Shown: positions 40,801 through 47,593 of the stretch, in pieces
Layout of the letters: each line of letters opens with the position of its first letter
How positions within the stretch are numbered: the first letter of the stretch is position 1
Source of the DNA: Prado023 sp963747335
GTDB lineage: Bacteria; Actinomycetota; Actinomycetes; S36-B12; CAIYMF01
Direction of reading: 5' to 3'
Assembly (NCBI GenBank): GCA_963747335.1
Contig: CAVVEV010000011.1
Location: forward strand, 82,971 to 146,970
DNA length: 64,000 bases
Position numbers and translations under genes: made by a program
Notes under the pieces: model-generated
What the model saw: only the letters and a program-made list of their open reading frames with translations
What the model was told of the DNA's origin: nothing
Databases searched by the model: none

Positions 40801-42963
40801 ACCGACCTCGTCCAGGGCGACAACGCCAACACCCTCCAGAACGATCCCGTCGGTGGTGACGATGTCCTGGCCTCCGGTGGGGGCAACGACGACTACGACG
40901 CCGAGGGCGGGATGGACATCATGCTCGCCAGCCCGGGCACCAACCGCAACCACGGGATGCTCGGCTTCGACTGGGTCACCCACACCGGCAGTTCCGTGCC
41001 GGCGAACGACGACATGACGCTCTTCGGCGACACCCCGCTGGCGGGCGCGCCGTTCGCTGACCGGTTCGACCTCGTGGAAGGGCTGTCGGGCTGGGAGGCG
41101 GACGACATCCTCCGCGGCGACAACCGCTCGGCGGATTCGCCCGTCGAGCAGGCCCTCACCGGGCACGAGCTCACCGCGGAGAAGTTCGACAAGATCCAGA
41201 ACCTGGAGATGGTCCTCGGGGATCGCGATCCGGCCCTCGGACCTGACGAAACAGCGTTCACCGGCGGCAACATCCTGCTCGGGGGTCCCGGAAGCGACCT
41301 GCTCGAGGGCCGCGCCGGCGATGACGTCATCGATGGTGACGCCTGGCTCGACGTGTTCATCCGGCATCTGCCCGACAACCGGGACTTCCCGGGCCTGGCT
41401 CAGGTCGAGCCGCTGATCTTCAGCGGAGAGATCAGCCCGAACGACCTGAGCACCATCCGGCAGGTCATCGCATACACCGAGCCGGCAGCCGGCTCAGACA
41501 CCGCGGTGTTCTCCGGAGTTCGCGACGAGTACGTGATCACTCCGGAGGGTGGAAGCCGCTCGGACATGACGGTCCAGCACACCGTCGCCGGCGGCCTCGA
41601 TGGGACGGATCGGCTGCGCAACATCGAGTACCTCCAGTTCGCCGACGTGACACTCGCGATGGACGGCGTCGAGCCGAACCAGGCGCCCACGGGCAACGTC
41701 AGCATCAGCGACACGTCGCCGGTGGAGGACCAGGTCCTGACCGTGTCGGAGAACATCGCTGACGTCGACGGCATCTCCGGCGCGAAGACGATCACGTGGA
41801 CATACGAGTCGGTGCCCGGCACGTGGACCACGTTCGCCGTGGGAACATCCGCTGCCATGGGTGACCAGGTGGTCGGGTTCCCGGTCCGTGCCGAGGTGAG
41901 CTTCCTCGACGGCAAGAACAAGCGCGAGGTCGTCGTCTCGGGTGCCAGCGCACCAGTGACGAACGTCAACGACGCTCCGGTGGGACGCCCGACGGTGAAC
42001 CCGCTCGCGCCTCTGATGGGTCAGCCGATGGCGGCCGACGCCCGCTTCATCACGGATGCGGACGGCGTGGGGGAGTTCGAGTTCACCTGGGAGCAGAGCG
42101 CAGTTGGTGGTGGTGGCTTCACTGCCATCAGCGGCGGAACCGGTCCGACCTTCATCCCGGGCAGGGCGCAGGTCGATCGCGCCCTCCGGGTGGTCGCCCG
42201 CTACACCGACGGTCAGGGAACGATCGAGGAGGTCGCATCCGAGGCATCGGATCCGGTGACCACGCCGCCCCCGCCGCCGGTCCCGCCGGCACCGCCGGCA
42301 CCGCCGGCAGCTGCGGCTCCCGGGGCACCCTCAGCACCCCAACCCGCTGGGCCGGGAGCCGGGCAGGCGCCTGGTGGGACCCCTGTGGGTGCCTCCTACA
42401 TCGGGACGCGCGGGGGGAACCGATGGACGGGGACGGCAGGGCCAGACCGGGCCGCGGGTGGAGGCGGCAACGACACCCTCTCCGGGCTGGCCGGTGACGA
42501 CGAGTTGCTCGGGCAGGCAGGTCGGGACCGACTGGACGGTGGTGAGGGCAGTGACACACTCACCGGCGGATCAGGTCGCGACAACCTCCTCGGAGGGCCC
42601 GGCAACGACGTCCTTCGGGGGAACTCAGGTCGGGACACGCTCAACGGCGGGACCGGTGACGACACTCTCGTCGGCGGGTCCGCTCGGGACGCCTACAGGT
42701 TCGGTCCCGGGGAGTTCGGGACTGACACGGTCACCGGGTTCGACGCGAACCCGCGCGGTGGCCAGGAGCGGCTGGACATCCGCGGCCTCGGGGTCACCCG
42801 AGGGAACTTCGCCGGCCGAGTCACCGTTGCCTACGACTCGGCCGCGAGGACCACGACCGTGACCATCAAGGGCGCCGGAGGAGCGACGCTCGGCACGATC
42901 ATCCTGCCTGGAGTTGGGCGCACGACTGCCAACTCCATCACGAGCGCAGACTTCAGGTTCTGA
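37855..42963 (+). CDS. Secreted animal-haem-peroxidase/RTX protein (MopA-like)
   Basis: A 1702-residue exported protein. Signal peptide (basic RRANKRSKLK, hydrophobic core, PPAAAVEP cleavage region near 38-42); An_peroxidase domain about 90-830 with the distal histidine His227 in FTLFGQFFDHGLDL and the proximal histidine His546 in VVYRFGHSMLTEN; RTX calcium-binding repeats about 865-1015 (GLGDDTIQGSAGADRLEGD); a linker region; two Ig/cadherin-like units about 1280-1465 (NQAPTGNVSISDTSP); a Pro/Ala linker about 1469-1510; and a second RTX block about 1535-1620 (GGPGNDVLRGNSGRDTLNG) with a C-terminal secretion-like tail. Related peroxidases oxidise Mn(II), iodide or other halides outside the cell. 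No type I secretion genes are nearby. Confidence 0.92.
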   Translation: MSGSSGSRRANKRSKLKSGMGVGVAVAVLISGLVPPAAAVEPPDGVPGGLQLVKEDLEFILRQIKIAEASPNGKPSMGPGDNQVISELAGTGLRTVTGVHNNLLPDLETVGAADEPFPRLLTPDFRQAGPACTGAPGGGTTSYAQVAGIVCDAQPRTASNLIVDQTTSNPAAVAAAERQGTGADLIDVDGDPATAPTGLFIPNTTTDAGLSARSNAWFTLFGQFFDHGLDLVAKGGNGTVIVPLQPGDPLYQAGSPTNFMVLTRATNVEPGVREHKNLTTPFVDQNQTYTSHPSHQVFLREYVPNGAGDPVATGHLLDAPESAGGGLARWIDVKNQAQDLLGVTLGDTDIFDVPLVLTDLYGKFTPGNDGLVQRVPNQTTGHAFLDDIAHHAVPDNGKTPDANTTMGDDNDPSTYDDETLDAHYITGDGRGNENIGLTAVHHVFHSEHNRVVEQVKSLVNDHIAEDPAFVAEWRLGAGAGGWNGERLFQAARLVTEMEYQHLVFEEFARKITPAIEVLPRNESGYSPIINPAISAEFAHVVYRFGHSMLTENVRRVSANGTSADMSLFDAFLNPMAFTANGTISADQGAGALVRGNIMEVSNEIDEFVTDVLRNRLVGLPLDLATLNMARAREAGVPRLNDARRQFFAQKADSAIEPYSSWNDFGAALRNPESLVNFVAAYGLHPTIVTATTAADKRAAASLVVNGGAGAPDDRAAFMEGSGAWSTTASVGLEDVDFWVGGLAERAGVFGSMLGSTFNRVFQSQLEALQFGDRFYYLSRLNGTNLLGQLENNSFAALISRNTDAANLPADVFAAPDCVIDLSQVGPADPLPAVPASCAGGSLVREASGLIRFQGDNHVLMIGGANEDRIRSGLGDDTIQGSAGADRLEGDDGNDTLIGGDGADYITDVHGDDVIKAGSGSDRINGGPGLDLIFGASGKDYISHGSDATESFGGLHDDFIRGGSGIDVLAGNLGDDWLEGGGATDLVQGDNANTLQNDPVGGDDVLASGGGNDDYDAEGGMDIMLASPGTNRNHGMLGFDWVTHTGSSVPANDDMTLFGDTPLAGAPFADRFDLVEGLSGWEADDILRGDNRSADSPVEQALTGHELTAEKFDKIQNLEMVLGDRDPALGPDETAFTGGNILLGGPGSDLLEGRAGDDVIDGDAWLDVFIRHLPDNRDFPGLAQVEPLIFSGEISPNDLSTIRQVIAYTEPAAGSDTAVFSGVRDEYVITPEGGSRSDMTVQHTVAGGLDGTDRLRNIEYLQFADVTLAMDGVEPNQAPTGNVSISDTSPVEDQVLTVSENIADVDGISGAKTITWTYESVPGTWTTFAVGTSAAMGDQVVGFPVRAEVSFLDGKNKREVVVSGASAPVTNVNDAPVGRPTVNPLAPLMGQPMAADARFITDADGVGEFEFTWEQSAVGGGGFTAISGGTGPTFIPGRAQVDRALRVVARYTDGQGTIEEVASEASDPVTTPPPPPVPPAPPAPPAAAAPGAPSAPQPAGPGAGQAPGGTPVGASYIGTRGGNRWTGTAGPDRAAGGGGNDTLSGLAGDDELLGQAGRDRLDGGEGSDTLTGGSGRDNLLGGPGNDVLRGNSGRDTLNGGTGDDTLVGGSARDAYRFGPGEFGTDTVTGFDANPRGGQERLDIRGLGVTRGNFAGRVTVAYDSAARTTTVTIKGAGGATLGTIILPGVGRTTANSITSADFRF
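40450..40920 (+). repeat. RTX nonapeptide repeats, block 1
   Basis: Tandem GGxGxDxIx-type coding repeats, about 15 units with some degenerate, forming a predicted Ca2+-binding beta-roll within the peroxidase protein. Confidence 0.8.
42450..42700 (+). repeat. RTX nonapeptide repeats, block 2
   Basis: A more regular run of nine-residue repeats (GNDTLSGLAGDDELLGQ, GRDRLDGGEGSDTLTGG and so on) close to the C-terminus, the position typical of RTX secretion and folding modules. Confidence 0.85.
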
Positions 42964-42970
42964 CGCTCAG

Positions 42971-43010
42971 GAGCCCCGTGGCGGTCGTGCCCCCGACCGC
43001 CACGGGGCTC
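42971..43010 (+). terminator. Strong terminator after the peroxidase gene
   Basis: A perfect 17-bp stem, 42971-42987 with 42994-43010, and a 6-nt loop, 8 bp after the stop. It is GC-rich and could act in both directions. Confidence 0.85.
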
Positions 43011-43049
43011 TCCCCTGCCCGAGCGCCACCCGGAACCCGGGCAGGGGAG
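43010..43049. repeat. Second hairpin of the convergent region
   Basis: CTCCCCTGCCCG (43010-43021) pairs with CGGGCAGGGGAG (43038-43049), a perfect 12-bp stem directly abutting the first hairpin. Confidence 0.75.
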
Positions 43050-43053
43050 CCAT

Positions 43054-43106
43054 GACGCAGCGGGTGGTGGGTGCCTCCTGCGAGGCGACCCACCACCCGC
43101 TGCGTC
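43054..43106. terminator. Nested hairpin, probable bidirectional terminator
   Basis: A perfect 19-bp stem (43054-43072 with 43088-43106) whose 15-nt loop itself contains a 5-bp stem (GCCTC-CTGC-GAGGC). It lies 16 bp after the stop of the convergent SARP gene. Confidence 0.8.
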
Positions 43107-43121
43107 GTGGTGCCCGACCGC

Positions 43122-43913
43122 CTACACGGCCACTGAGGTGGCCATCACGGACAGGGCCGAGGCGAGTGAGTGCACGCCCTGGGTCATCTGGTGCCACCGC
43201 AGCGGCCGGCGTGCAGCCGGGACGACCATGCTGACGAGGTCGTTGGTCTCCGCCGTTGGTTCGATGCCGAACTCCGAGTCGAGGACATCGACGCACTCCC
43301 GGTAGGCCCGCAGGGCAGCTGCGGGGTTCCCCTCGGCCAGGTGCGTGCGGATCAGGGCCCGGTGGGCGCTCTCCCGCAATGGGTCGACTCGCAGTGCGGC
43401 CAAGCAGTGGTCGATGGCCAAGCCGTACAGTCCGCGTTCGATGGCTGCGCAGGCCAGCCCCTCGAGCACCCGCAGGCGCACCTGCTGGAGCCGGTCACGC
43501 TCGGGGACGACCCAGTCGTCCTCCCAGTCGGGGAGCAGCTCGCGCTCGCAGGTCCGGCGCAGGTTCCTGTCGGTGGGGTCGTTGGGCACGCCTGCCATGA
43601 CGCGGTGCCCGGCCTTGTCCAGGATCCAGGAATCGACCGAGACATCGCTGCCGAGGTGGACGGATCCGTTGCTGACCAGGAGGTCCGGGGCGATCTGGCG
43701 AACCTGGCAGAGAGCGCTTCGCAGGCTTGCACGTGCCCTGTCCTCGGTCACCTCGGGCCACAACCGGCCGGCCAATCGGCTGCGACCCTGGTTGCCTCCG
43801 AGGGCGACCATCGCGACGACGCGTTGCGTGGTCAGGGGCAGGTCGACGGCGCGACCGTCCACGAGGAGGCCGAAGTGACCGAGGAGGTTGACCCGGTGCC
43901 GTCGATCAGGCAT
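43122..43913 (-). CDS. SARP-type regulator (AfsR/BTAD domain)
   Basis: A 263-residue regulator. The N-terminal OmpR-like DNA-binding domain reads HRVNLLGHFGLLVDGRAVDLP, TTQRVVAMVALGG, LAGRLWPEVTEDRARASLRSALCQVRQ. The C-terminal BTAD domain is a TPR-like helical array (VLEGLACAAIERGLYGLAIDHCLAALRVDPLRESAHRALIRTHLAEGNPAAALRAYREC, DSEFGIEPT). SARPs activate secondary-metabolite or local gene clusters. The only adjacent candidates are the RTX peroxidase and etfBA. The ATG at 43911-43913 follows AGGAG at 6 nt. Confidence 0.88.
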   Translation of the reverse strand: MPDRRHRVNLLGHFGLLVDGRAVDLPLTTQRVVAMVALGGNQGRSRLAGRLWPEVTEDRARASLRSALCQVRQIAPDLLVSNGSVHLGSDVSVDSWILDKAGHRVMAGVPNDPTDRNLRRTCERELLPDWEDDWVVPERDRLQQVRLRVLEGLACAAIERGLYGLAIDHCLAALRVDPLRESAHRALIRTHLAEGNPAAALRAYRECVDVLDSEFGIEPTAETNDLVSMVVPAARRPLRWHQMTQGVHSLASALSVMATSVAV

Positions 43914-44071
43914 CGATGCTCCTGTGCCCTCGTCGATCGTGACGCCGGTGACCCCGGCGGGAGGAGCGCGGCATGGCCACAACCGGGATGGCACGGCAGG
44001 TCCACTCGGTGCGTCCCATTTGTCCTCCCTCGGTCGAGGGTGCAGTCCCGGGCCAGATGGCCCCTCATGTG

Positions 44072-44101
44072 AGGATAGGGAACCCTTACAGTGGGTGTCT
44101 A
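44072..44101 (-). promoter_or_regulatory. Putative promoter of the SARP gene
   Basis: On the reverse strand TAGACA (44101-44096), an 18-nt spacer and TATCCT (44077-44072), about 160 bp before the SARP ATG. Confidence 0.35.
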
Positions 44102-44297
44102 TGGCGCTGGGTGGGCCTGCACCCTTCTGGCGGGGGACACCTCGGGGGACACCCGGGGAGTGCCGCTGCGCGGGGTCGCGGTCCCGAGTGGGTGCGGGGA
44201 TGCTGGCCCCCGGGACCTTCGGCCCATGGAAGCGGGTCGGGGTGCTGCATCGCCCGGCGGGGAGCGCACCTACGATTGACCCGATCAGCAGCACTTG

Positions 44298-44311
44298 TTA
44301 CCCGTGGGTAA
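44298..44311 (+). promoter_or_regulatory. Palindromic operator upstream of etfBA
   Basis: TTACCC-GT-GGGTAA is a perfect 6+2+6 inverted repeat, 100 bp before the etfB ATG, in AT-richer surroundings. It looks like the operator of a TetR- or GntR-type repressor of the kind that controls fatty-acid oxidation genes in actinobacteria; the regulator is not encoded here. Confidence 0.5.
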
Positions 44312-44411
44312 TATGTGCCTGCGGGCGGCGGATTCGCCCAGCGGATCAGTAGTTCTGGCCACCGGCGCACCTCTCGTGCTCCGGGCGAGGAGAGAGGTCG
44401 ACGACGCGACC

Positions 44412-45191
44412 ATGAAGATCGTTGTCTGTGTGAAGCAGGTCCCGGACAGCTGGGCGGAGAAGACGCTCAGCCCCGCCGACAACACGTTGGACCGTGGCTC
44501 GGTGGATGCTGTGATGAATGAGATCGACGAGTACGCGATCGAGGAGGCCCTGCGACTGCAGGAGGCGCACGGCGGCGAGGTCGTCGTGCTGTCCATGGGT
44601 CCGGCCCAGGCCACCGACACCATCCGCAAGGCGCTGTCGATGGGCGCCGACTCCGGCGTGCACATCGTCGACGACGGCCTGCACGGCTCGGACGCCGTCG
44701 CGACGTCCCTGGCGCTGGCCGCAGCCATCAAGGGTCGCGACGCAGACCTGGTCATCCTCGGATGCGAGTCGACCGACGCCCGGATGTCGGTGGTGCCGGC
44801 GATGGTCGCCGAGCGCCTCGGCCTGCCGCAGCTCACCTTCTGCAACTCCGTCACCGTGGACGGCTCGACCGTCACCACGAACCGCGTGACCGAGTACGGC
44901 TACGACGTCGTGGAGGCGTCCATGCCGGCCGTGGTCAGCGTGGTCGAGAAGATCAACGAGCCCCGCTACCCGTCCTTCAAGGGCATCATGGCGGCCAAGA
45001 AGAAGCCGGTCGAGACCGTCGACCTGGCCGGCCTGGGCATCGCCGCCAGCGAGGTCGGCCTGGCCGCAGCCTGGTCGGTCGTCCAGGAGGCAGCCGCCCG
45101 CCCGCCGAAGGCCAAGGGCACGGTCGTCACCGATGACGGCAACGGTGGCGTGGCCATCGCCGATTTCCTGTCCGCACAGAAGTTCATCTGA
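44412..45191 (+). CDS. etfB: Electron transfer flavoprotein beta subunit
   Basis: A 259-residue ETF beta subunit: MKIVVCVKQVPDSWAEKTL at the start, MNEIDEYAIEEALRLQE, VVVLSMGPAQATDTIRKALSMGAD, LVILGCESTDARMSVVPAMVAERLGLPQ (AMP-binding core) and KINEPRYPSFKGIMAAKKKPVE, the ETF beta signature. With EtfA it carries electrons from acyl-CoA and other dehydrogenases to the quinone pool. Eleven bp separate it from etfA. In mycobacteria (fixA/fixB) this pair also precedes iscS and mnmA. Confidence 0.96.
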   Translation: MKIVVCVKQVPDSWAEKTLSPADNTLDRGSVDAVMNEIDEYAIEEALRLQEAHGGEVVVLSMGPAQATDTIRKALSMGADSGVHIVDDGLHGSDAVATSLALAAAIKGRDADLVILGCESTDARMSVVPAMVAERLGLPQLTFCNSVTVDGSTVTTNRVTEYGYDVVEASMPAVVSVVEKINEPRYPSFKGIMAAKKKPVETVDLAGLGIAASEVGLAAAWSVVQEAAARPPKAKGTVVTDDGNGGVAIADFLSAQKFI

Positions 45192-45202
45192 GGAGCCCCG
45201 CA

Positions 45203-46156
45203 ATGGCTGAAGTACTTGTGCTCGTCGAGCACGTCGACGGCACCGTGAAGAAGGTCACCTACGAGTTGCTGACCCTGGCCAAGCGCATGGGCGAGCCCGC
45301 TGCTGTGCTGGTGGGCGCCGGCGCCGACGCTGCGATCCCCGGCCTGGCCGAGCACGGTGCGGTGACGGTCTACGTCGCCGACGCCGCTGACCTCACCGCC
45401 CATCCGGTTGCTCCCAAGGCCGAGGTCCTGGCCACGCTGGTGGCTGAGAAGTCCCCGGCCGCGGTCCTCGTGGCCAGCACCGCCGAGGGCAAGGAGGTGG
45501 CTGCCCGCCTGGCCATCAAGTCCGGCTCCGGCATCATCACCGACGCCGTCGACGTTGCTGCTGACGGCACAGCGACGCAGTCGGTCTTCGGCGGCGCCAC
45601 GGTCGTGAAGTCGAAGGTGCCGGTCGGCACCCCGATCATCACCGTGCGTCCCAACAGCACCGCCCCCGAGTCCTCCCCAGCGGCCGGCGCCCGCGTTGAC
45701 ATCACTGTCGAGCTCTCCGACGCCGCGAAGTCCGCACGCATCACCGATCGCGTGGTGCAGGCCAAGGGCGGTCGCCCCGACCTCGCCGAAGCCGCGGTCG
45801 TGGTCTCCGGTGGGCGTGGTGTGGGTGGCGCCGAGGGCTTCAGCGTCGTCGAGGCCCTGGCTGACTCCCTGGGCGGTGCAGTCGGCGCCTCGCGTGCGGC
45901 GACTGACGCGGGCTGGTACCCCCACCAGTTCCAGGTCGGCCAGACCGGCAAGACCGTCGCCCCGCAGCTGTACATCGCCAATGGCATCTCCGGCGCCATC
46001 CAGCACCGGGCTGGCATGCAGACCTCGAAGACCGTCGTCGTGGTCAACAAGGACCCCGAGGCCCCGATCTTCGAGCTCGCCGACTTCGGCGTCGTCGGTG
46101 ACCTGTTCACCGTCGTCCCGCAGCTGACCGATGAGGTCGCCAAGCGCAAGGGCTGA
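45203..46156 (+). CDS. etfA: Electron transfer flavoprotein alpha subunit
   Basis: A 317-residue ETF alpha subunit: MAEVLVLVEHVDGTVKKVTYELLTLAKR, then the C-terminal FAD domain with ARITDRVVQ, AAVVVSGGRGVGG, GASRAATDAGWYPHQFQVGQTGKTVAPQLYIANGISGAIQHRAGM and VVNKDPEAPIFELADFGVVGDLFTVVPQL, the classic FAD-binding signature. It forms a heterodimer with EtfB. GAGGAG precedes the ATG. Two hairpins follow. Confidence 0.97.
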   Translation: MAEVLVLVEHVDGTVKKVTYELLTLAKRMGEPAAVLVGAGADAAIPGLAEHGAVTVYVADAADLTAHPVAPKAEVLATLVAEKSPAAVLVASTAEGKEVAARLAIKSGSGIITDAVDVAADGTATQSVFGGATVVKSKVPVGTPIITVRPNSTAPESSPAAGARVDITVELSDAAKSARITDRVVQAKGGRPDLAEAAVVVSGGRGVGGAEGFSVVEALADSLGGAVGASRAATDAGWYPHQFQVGQTGKTVAPQLYIANGISGAIQHRAGMQTSKTVVVVNKDPEAPIFELADFGVVGDLFTVVPQLTDEVAKRKG

Positions 46157-46173
46157 TCGGCACACCCCTGCCC

Positions 46174-46203
46174 GCGGGGTCCGGCCGTCAGGTCGGGCCC
46201 CGC
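46174..46203 (+). terminator. Hairpin terminator after etfA
   Basis: A 13-bp stem with two G-U-type wobbles (46174-46186 with 46191-46203) and a 4-nt loop, 18 bp after the etfA stop. Confidence 0.65.
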
Positions 46204-46241
46204 AGTGCTGTTCTGGGGGCTGCTCCCGATCACCCCGAGGC

Positions 46242-46289
46242 CTGCGTCATCGGATTCGGTCCACTTGAAGGGCCGGATCCATGACGCAG
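46242..46289. repeat. Large imperfect inverted repeat
   Basis: CTGCGTCAT (46242-46250) pairs with ATGACGCAG (46281-46289), and after a one-base bulge GGATTCGG pairs with CCGGATCC (one wobble). It may be a second terminator or a REP-like element; the CATGACGCAGCG end is shared with the hairpin at 43051-43106. Confidence 0.6.
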
Positions 46290-46380
46290 CGTCGGGCCCG
46301 CGCCGGATGGCTGCGCCAGAGTGGCCCCTCGCGCGAGGTGGGCAGCCGGTTCGGCCCGGCTCGCCTACGATTGGTGGACC

Positions 46381-47592
46381 ATGCGCGCCTACCTCGACCA
46401 CGCAGCGACCACGCCCCTGTTGGACTGTGCCCGGGAGGCCATGATCGAGGCGCTCTCGGCCACAGGAAATGCGTCCTCCCTGCATGCAGCCGGGCGTGCG
46501 GCGCGACGACGGGTCGAGGAGTCCCGCGAGACGATCGCCGCCGCCTTGGGGGTCGCGCCCAGTGAGGTGGTCTTCACCGCGGGCGGCACCGAGGCCGACA
46601 ACCTCGCGGTGAAGGGGCTGTGGTGGTCGCGCACGGCCGAGGACCCCGCACGCCGGCGGGTGCTGGCATCCCGTATCGAGCACCACGCCGTGCTGGACCC
46701 GGTCCAGTGGCTGGGCGAGCACGAGGGCGCCGAGGTGGTGTGGATCGATGTCGACGCTGAGGGCCGGGTCGACCTCGACCAGCTGCGCGCCGAACTGGCG
46801 ATGTATCCGGGCCAGACCGCGCTCGTGGCTGTCATGTGGGCCAACAACGAGGTCGGAACCGTCCAGCCGATCGCAGAGATCTCCGCGGCGTGCTCGGAGG
46901 CGGGCGTGCCGTTGCACGTGGACGCCGTGCAGGCGGTCGGCTCGATCCCTGTTGATGCAACCCTGCCGGACGCCATGGCGATCTCCGCGCACAAGCTCGG
47001 TGGCCCGTTGGGCGTGGGTGCGCTGGTCGCGCGGCGAGGGCTCGATCTGACCCCCCTGACCCACGGCGGTGGCCAGGAGCGCCAGATCCGCTCCGGAACG
47101 CTCGATGTGCCGGCTCTCGTCGGGTTCGCGGCGGCCGTGGATCACGTGCTCGGAGACGTGCCTGCCAGATCGGTGCGGACGGCAGCCTTGCGGGACCAGT
47201 TGTTCAGCCGGGTCCTCGAGGTGGCCCCGAGCTCCCTCGTCAACGGGGCGCTCGGCGGGCCGGACGCCCGACTGCCGGGAAACGCACACCTCTCGTTCCC
47301 CGGGTGCGAGAGCGACGCGCTCATGATGCTGCTGGACGCGGCCGGGGTCGAGGCGTCAATCGGGTCGGCCTGCAGCGCCGGAGTCCCGGAGCCGAGCCAC
47401 GTCCTGCTGGCCATGGGGATCGACCCCGTCCGCGCCCGCTCGTCCTTGCGCTTCAGCCTGGGGCACACCTCGACGCAGGCCGATGTCGATGCGCTCGTTG
47501 CCGCCCTTCCTGCGGCCCTGGGCCGCGCGGGGCGCGCCGGCCAGGTCCGGATCAGTGCCCAGATGGCGGCCGCTGCTCGCGACGGGGGCTGA
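46381..47592 (+). CDS. iscS: Cysteine desulfurase (IscS/NifS-like)
   Basis: A 403-residue PLP enzyme: YLDHAATTPLLDCAREAM, TGNASSLHAAGRAARRRVEESRE, FTAGGTEADNLAVKG, EHHAVLDP, WANNEVGTVQPI, HVDAVQAVGSIPVDA, the PLP lysine Lys205 in SAHKLGGPLGVG, and the active-site cysteine Cys331 in GSACSAG. It takes sulfur from cysteine and passes it on; the neighbour mnmA uses such sulfur for tRNA thiolation, and the gene order is conserved in actinobacteria. The next gene starts 1 nt after its stop. Confidence 0.94.
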   Translation: MRAYLDHAATTPLLDCAREAMIEALSATGNASSLHAAGRAARRRVEESRETIAAALGVAPSEVVFTAGGTEADNLAVKGLWWSRTAEDPARRRVLASRIEHHAVLDPVQWLGEHEGAEVVWIDVDAEGRVDLDQLRAELAMYPGQTALVAVMWANNEVGTVQPIAEISAACSEAGVPLHVDAVQAVGSIPVDATLPDAMAISAHKLGGPLGVGALVARRGLDLTPLTHGGGQERQIRSGTLDVPALVGFAAAVDHVLGDVPARSVRTAALRDQLFSRVLEVAPSSLVNGALGGPDARLPGNAHLSFPGCESDALMMLLDAAGVEASIGSACSAGVPEPSHVLLAMGIDPVRARSSLRFSLGHTSTQADVDALVAALPAALGRAGRAGQVRISAQMAAAARDGG

Positions 47593-47593
47593 C

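Larger units (their letters stand above)
43914..44411. other. Divergent control region between SARP gene and etfB
   Basis: These 498 bp contain no supported gene. They hold a possible SARP promoter (44072-44101) and a palindrome in front of etfB (44298-44311). Confidence 0.5.

Noticed and set aside
40450..40920. CRISPR array or DNA satellite in the peroxidase gene
   Set aside because: The repetition is at the protein level (nine-residue RTX units) with variable codons and no spacers.
37873..41367. A very long open frame on the reverse strand opposite the peroxidase gene
   Set aside because: It mirrors the codon bias of the true gene, is Val/Asp/Gly-rich without any domain, and has no start signal.
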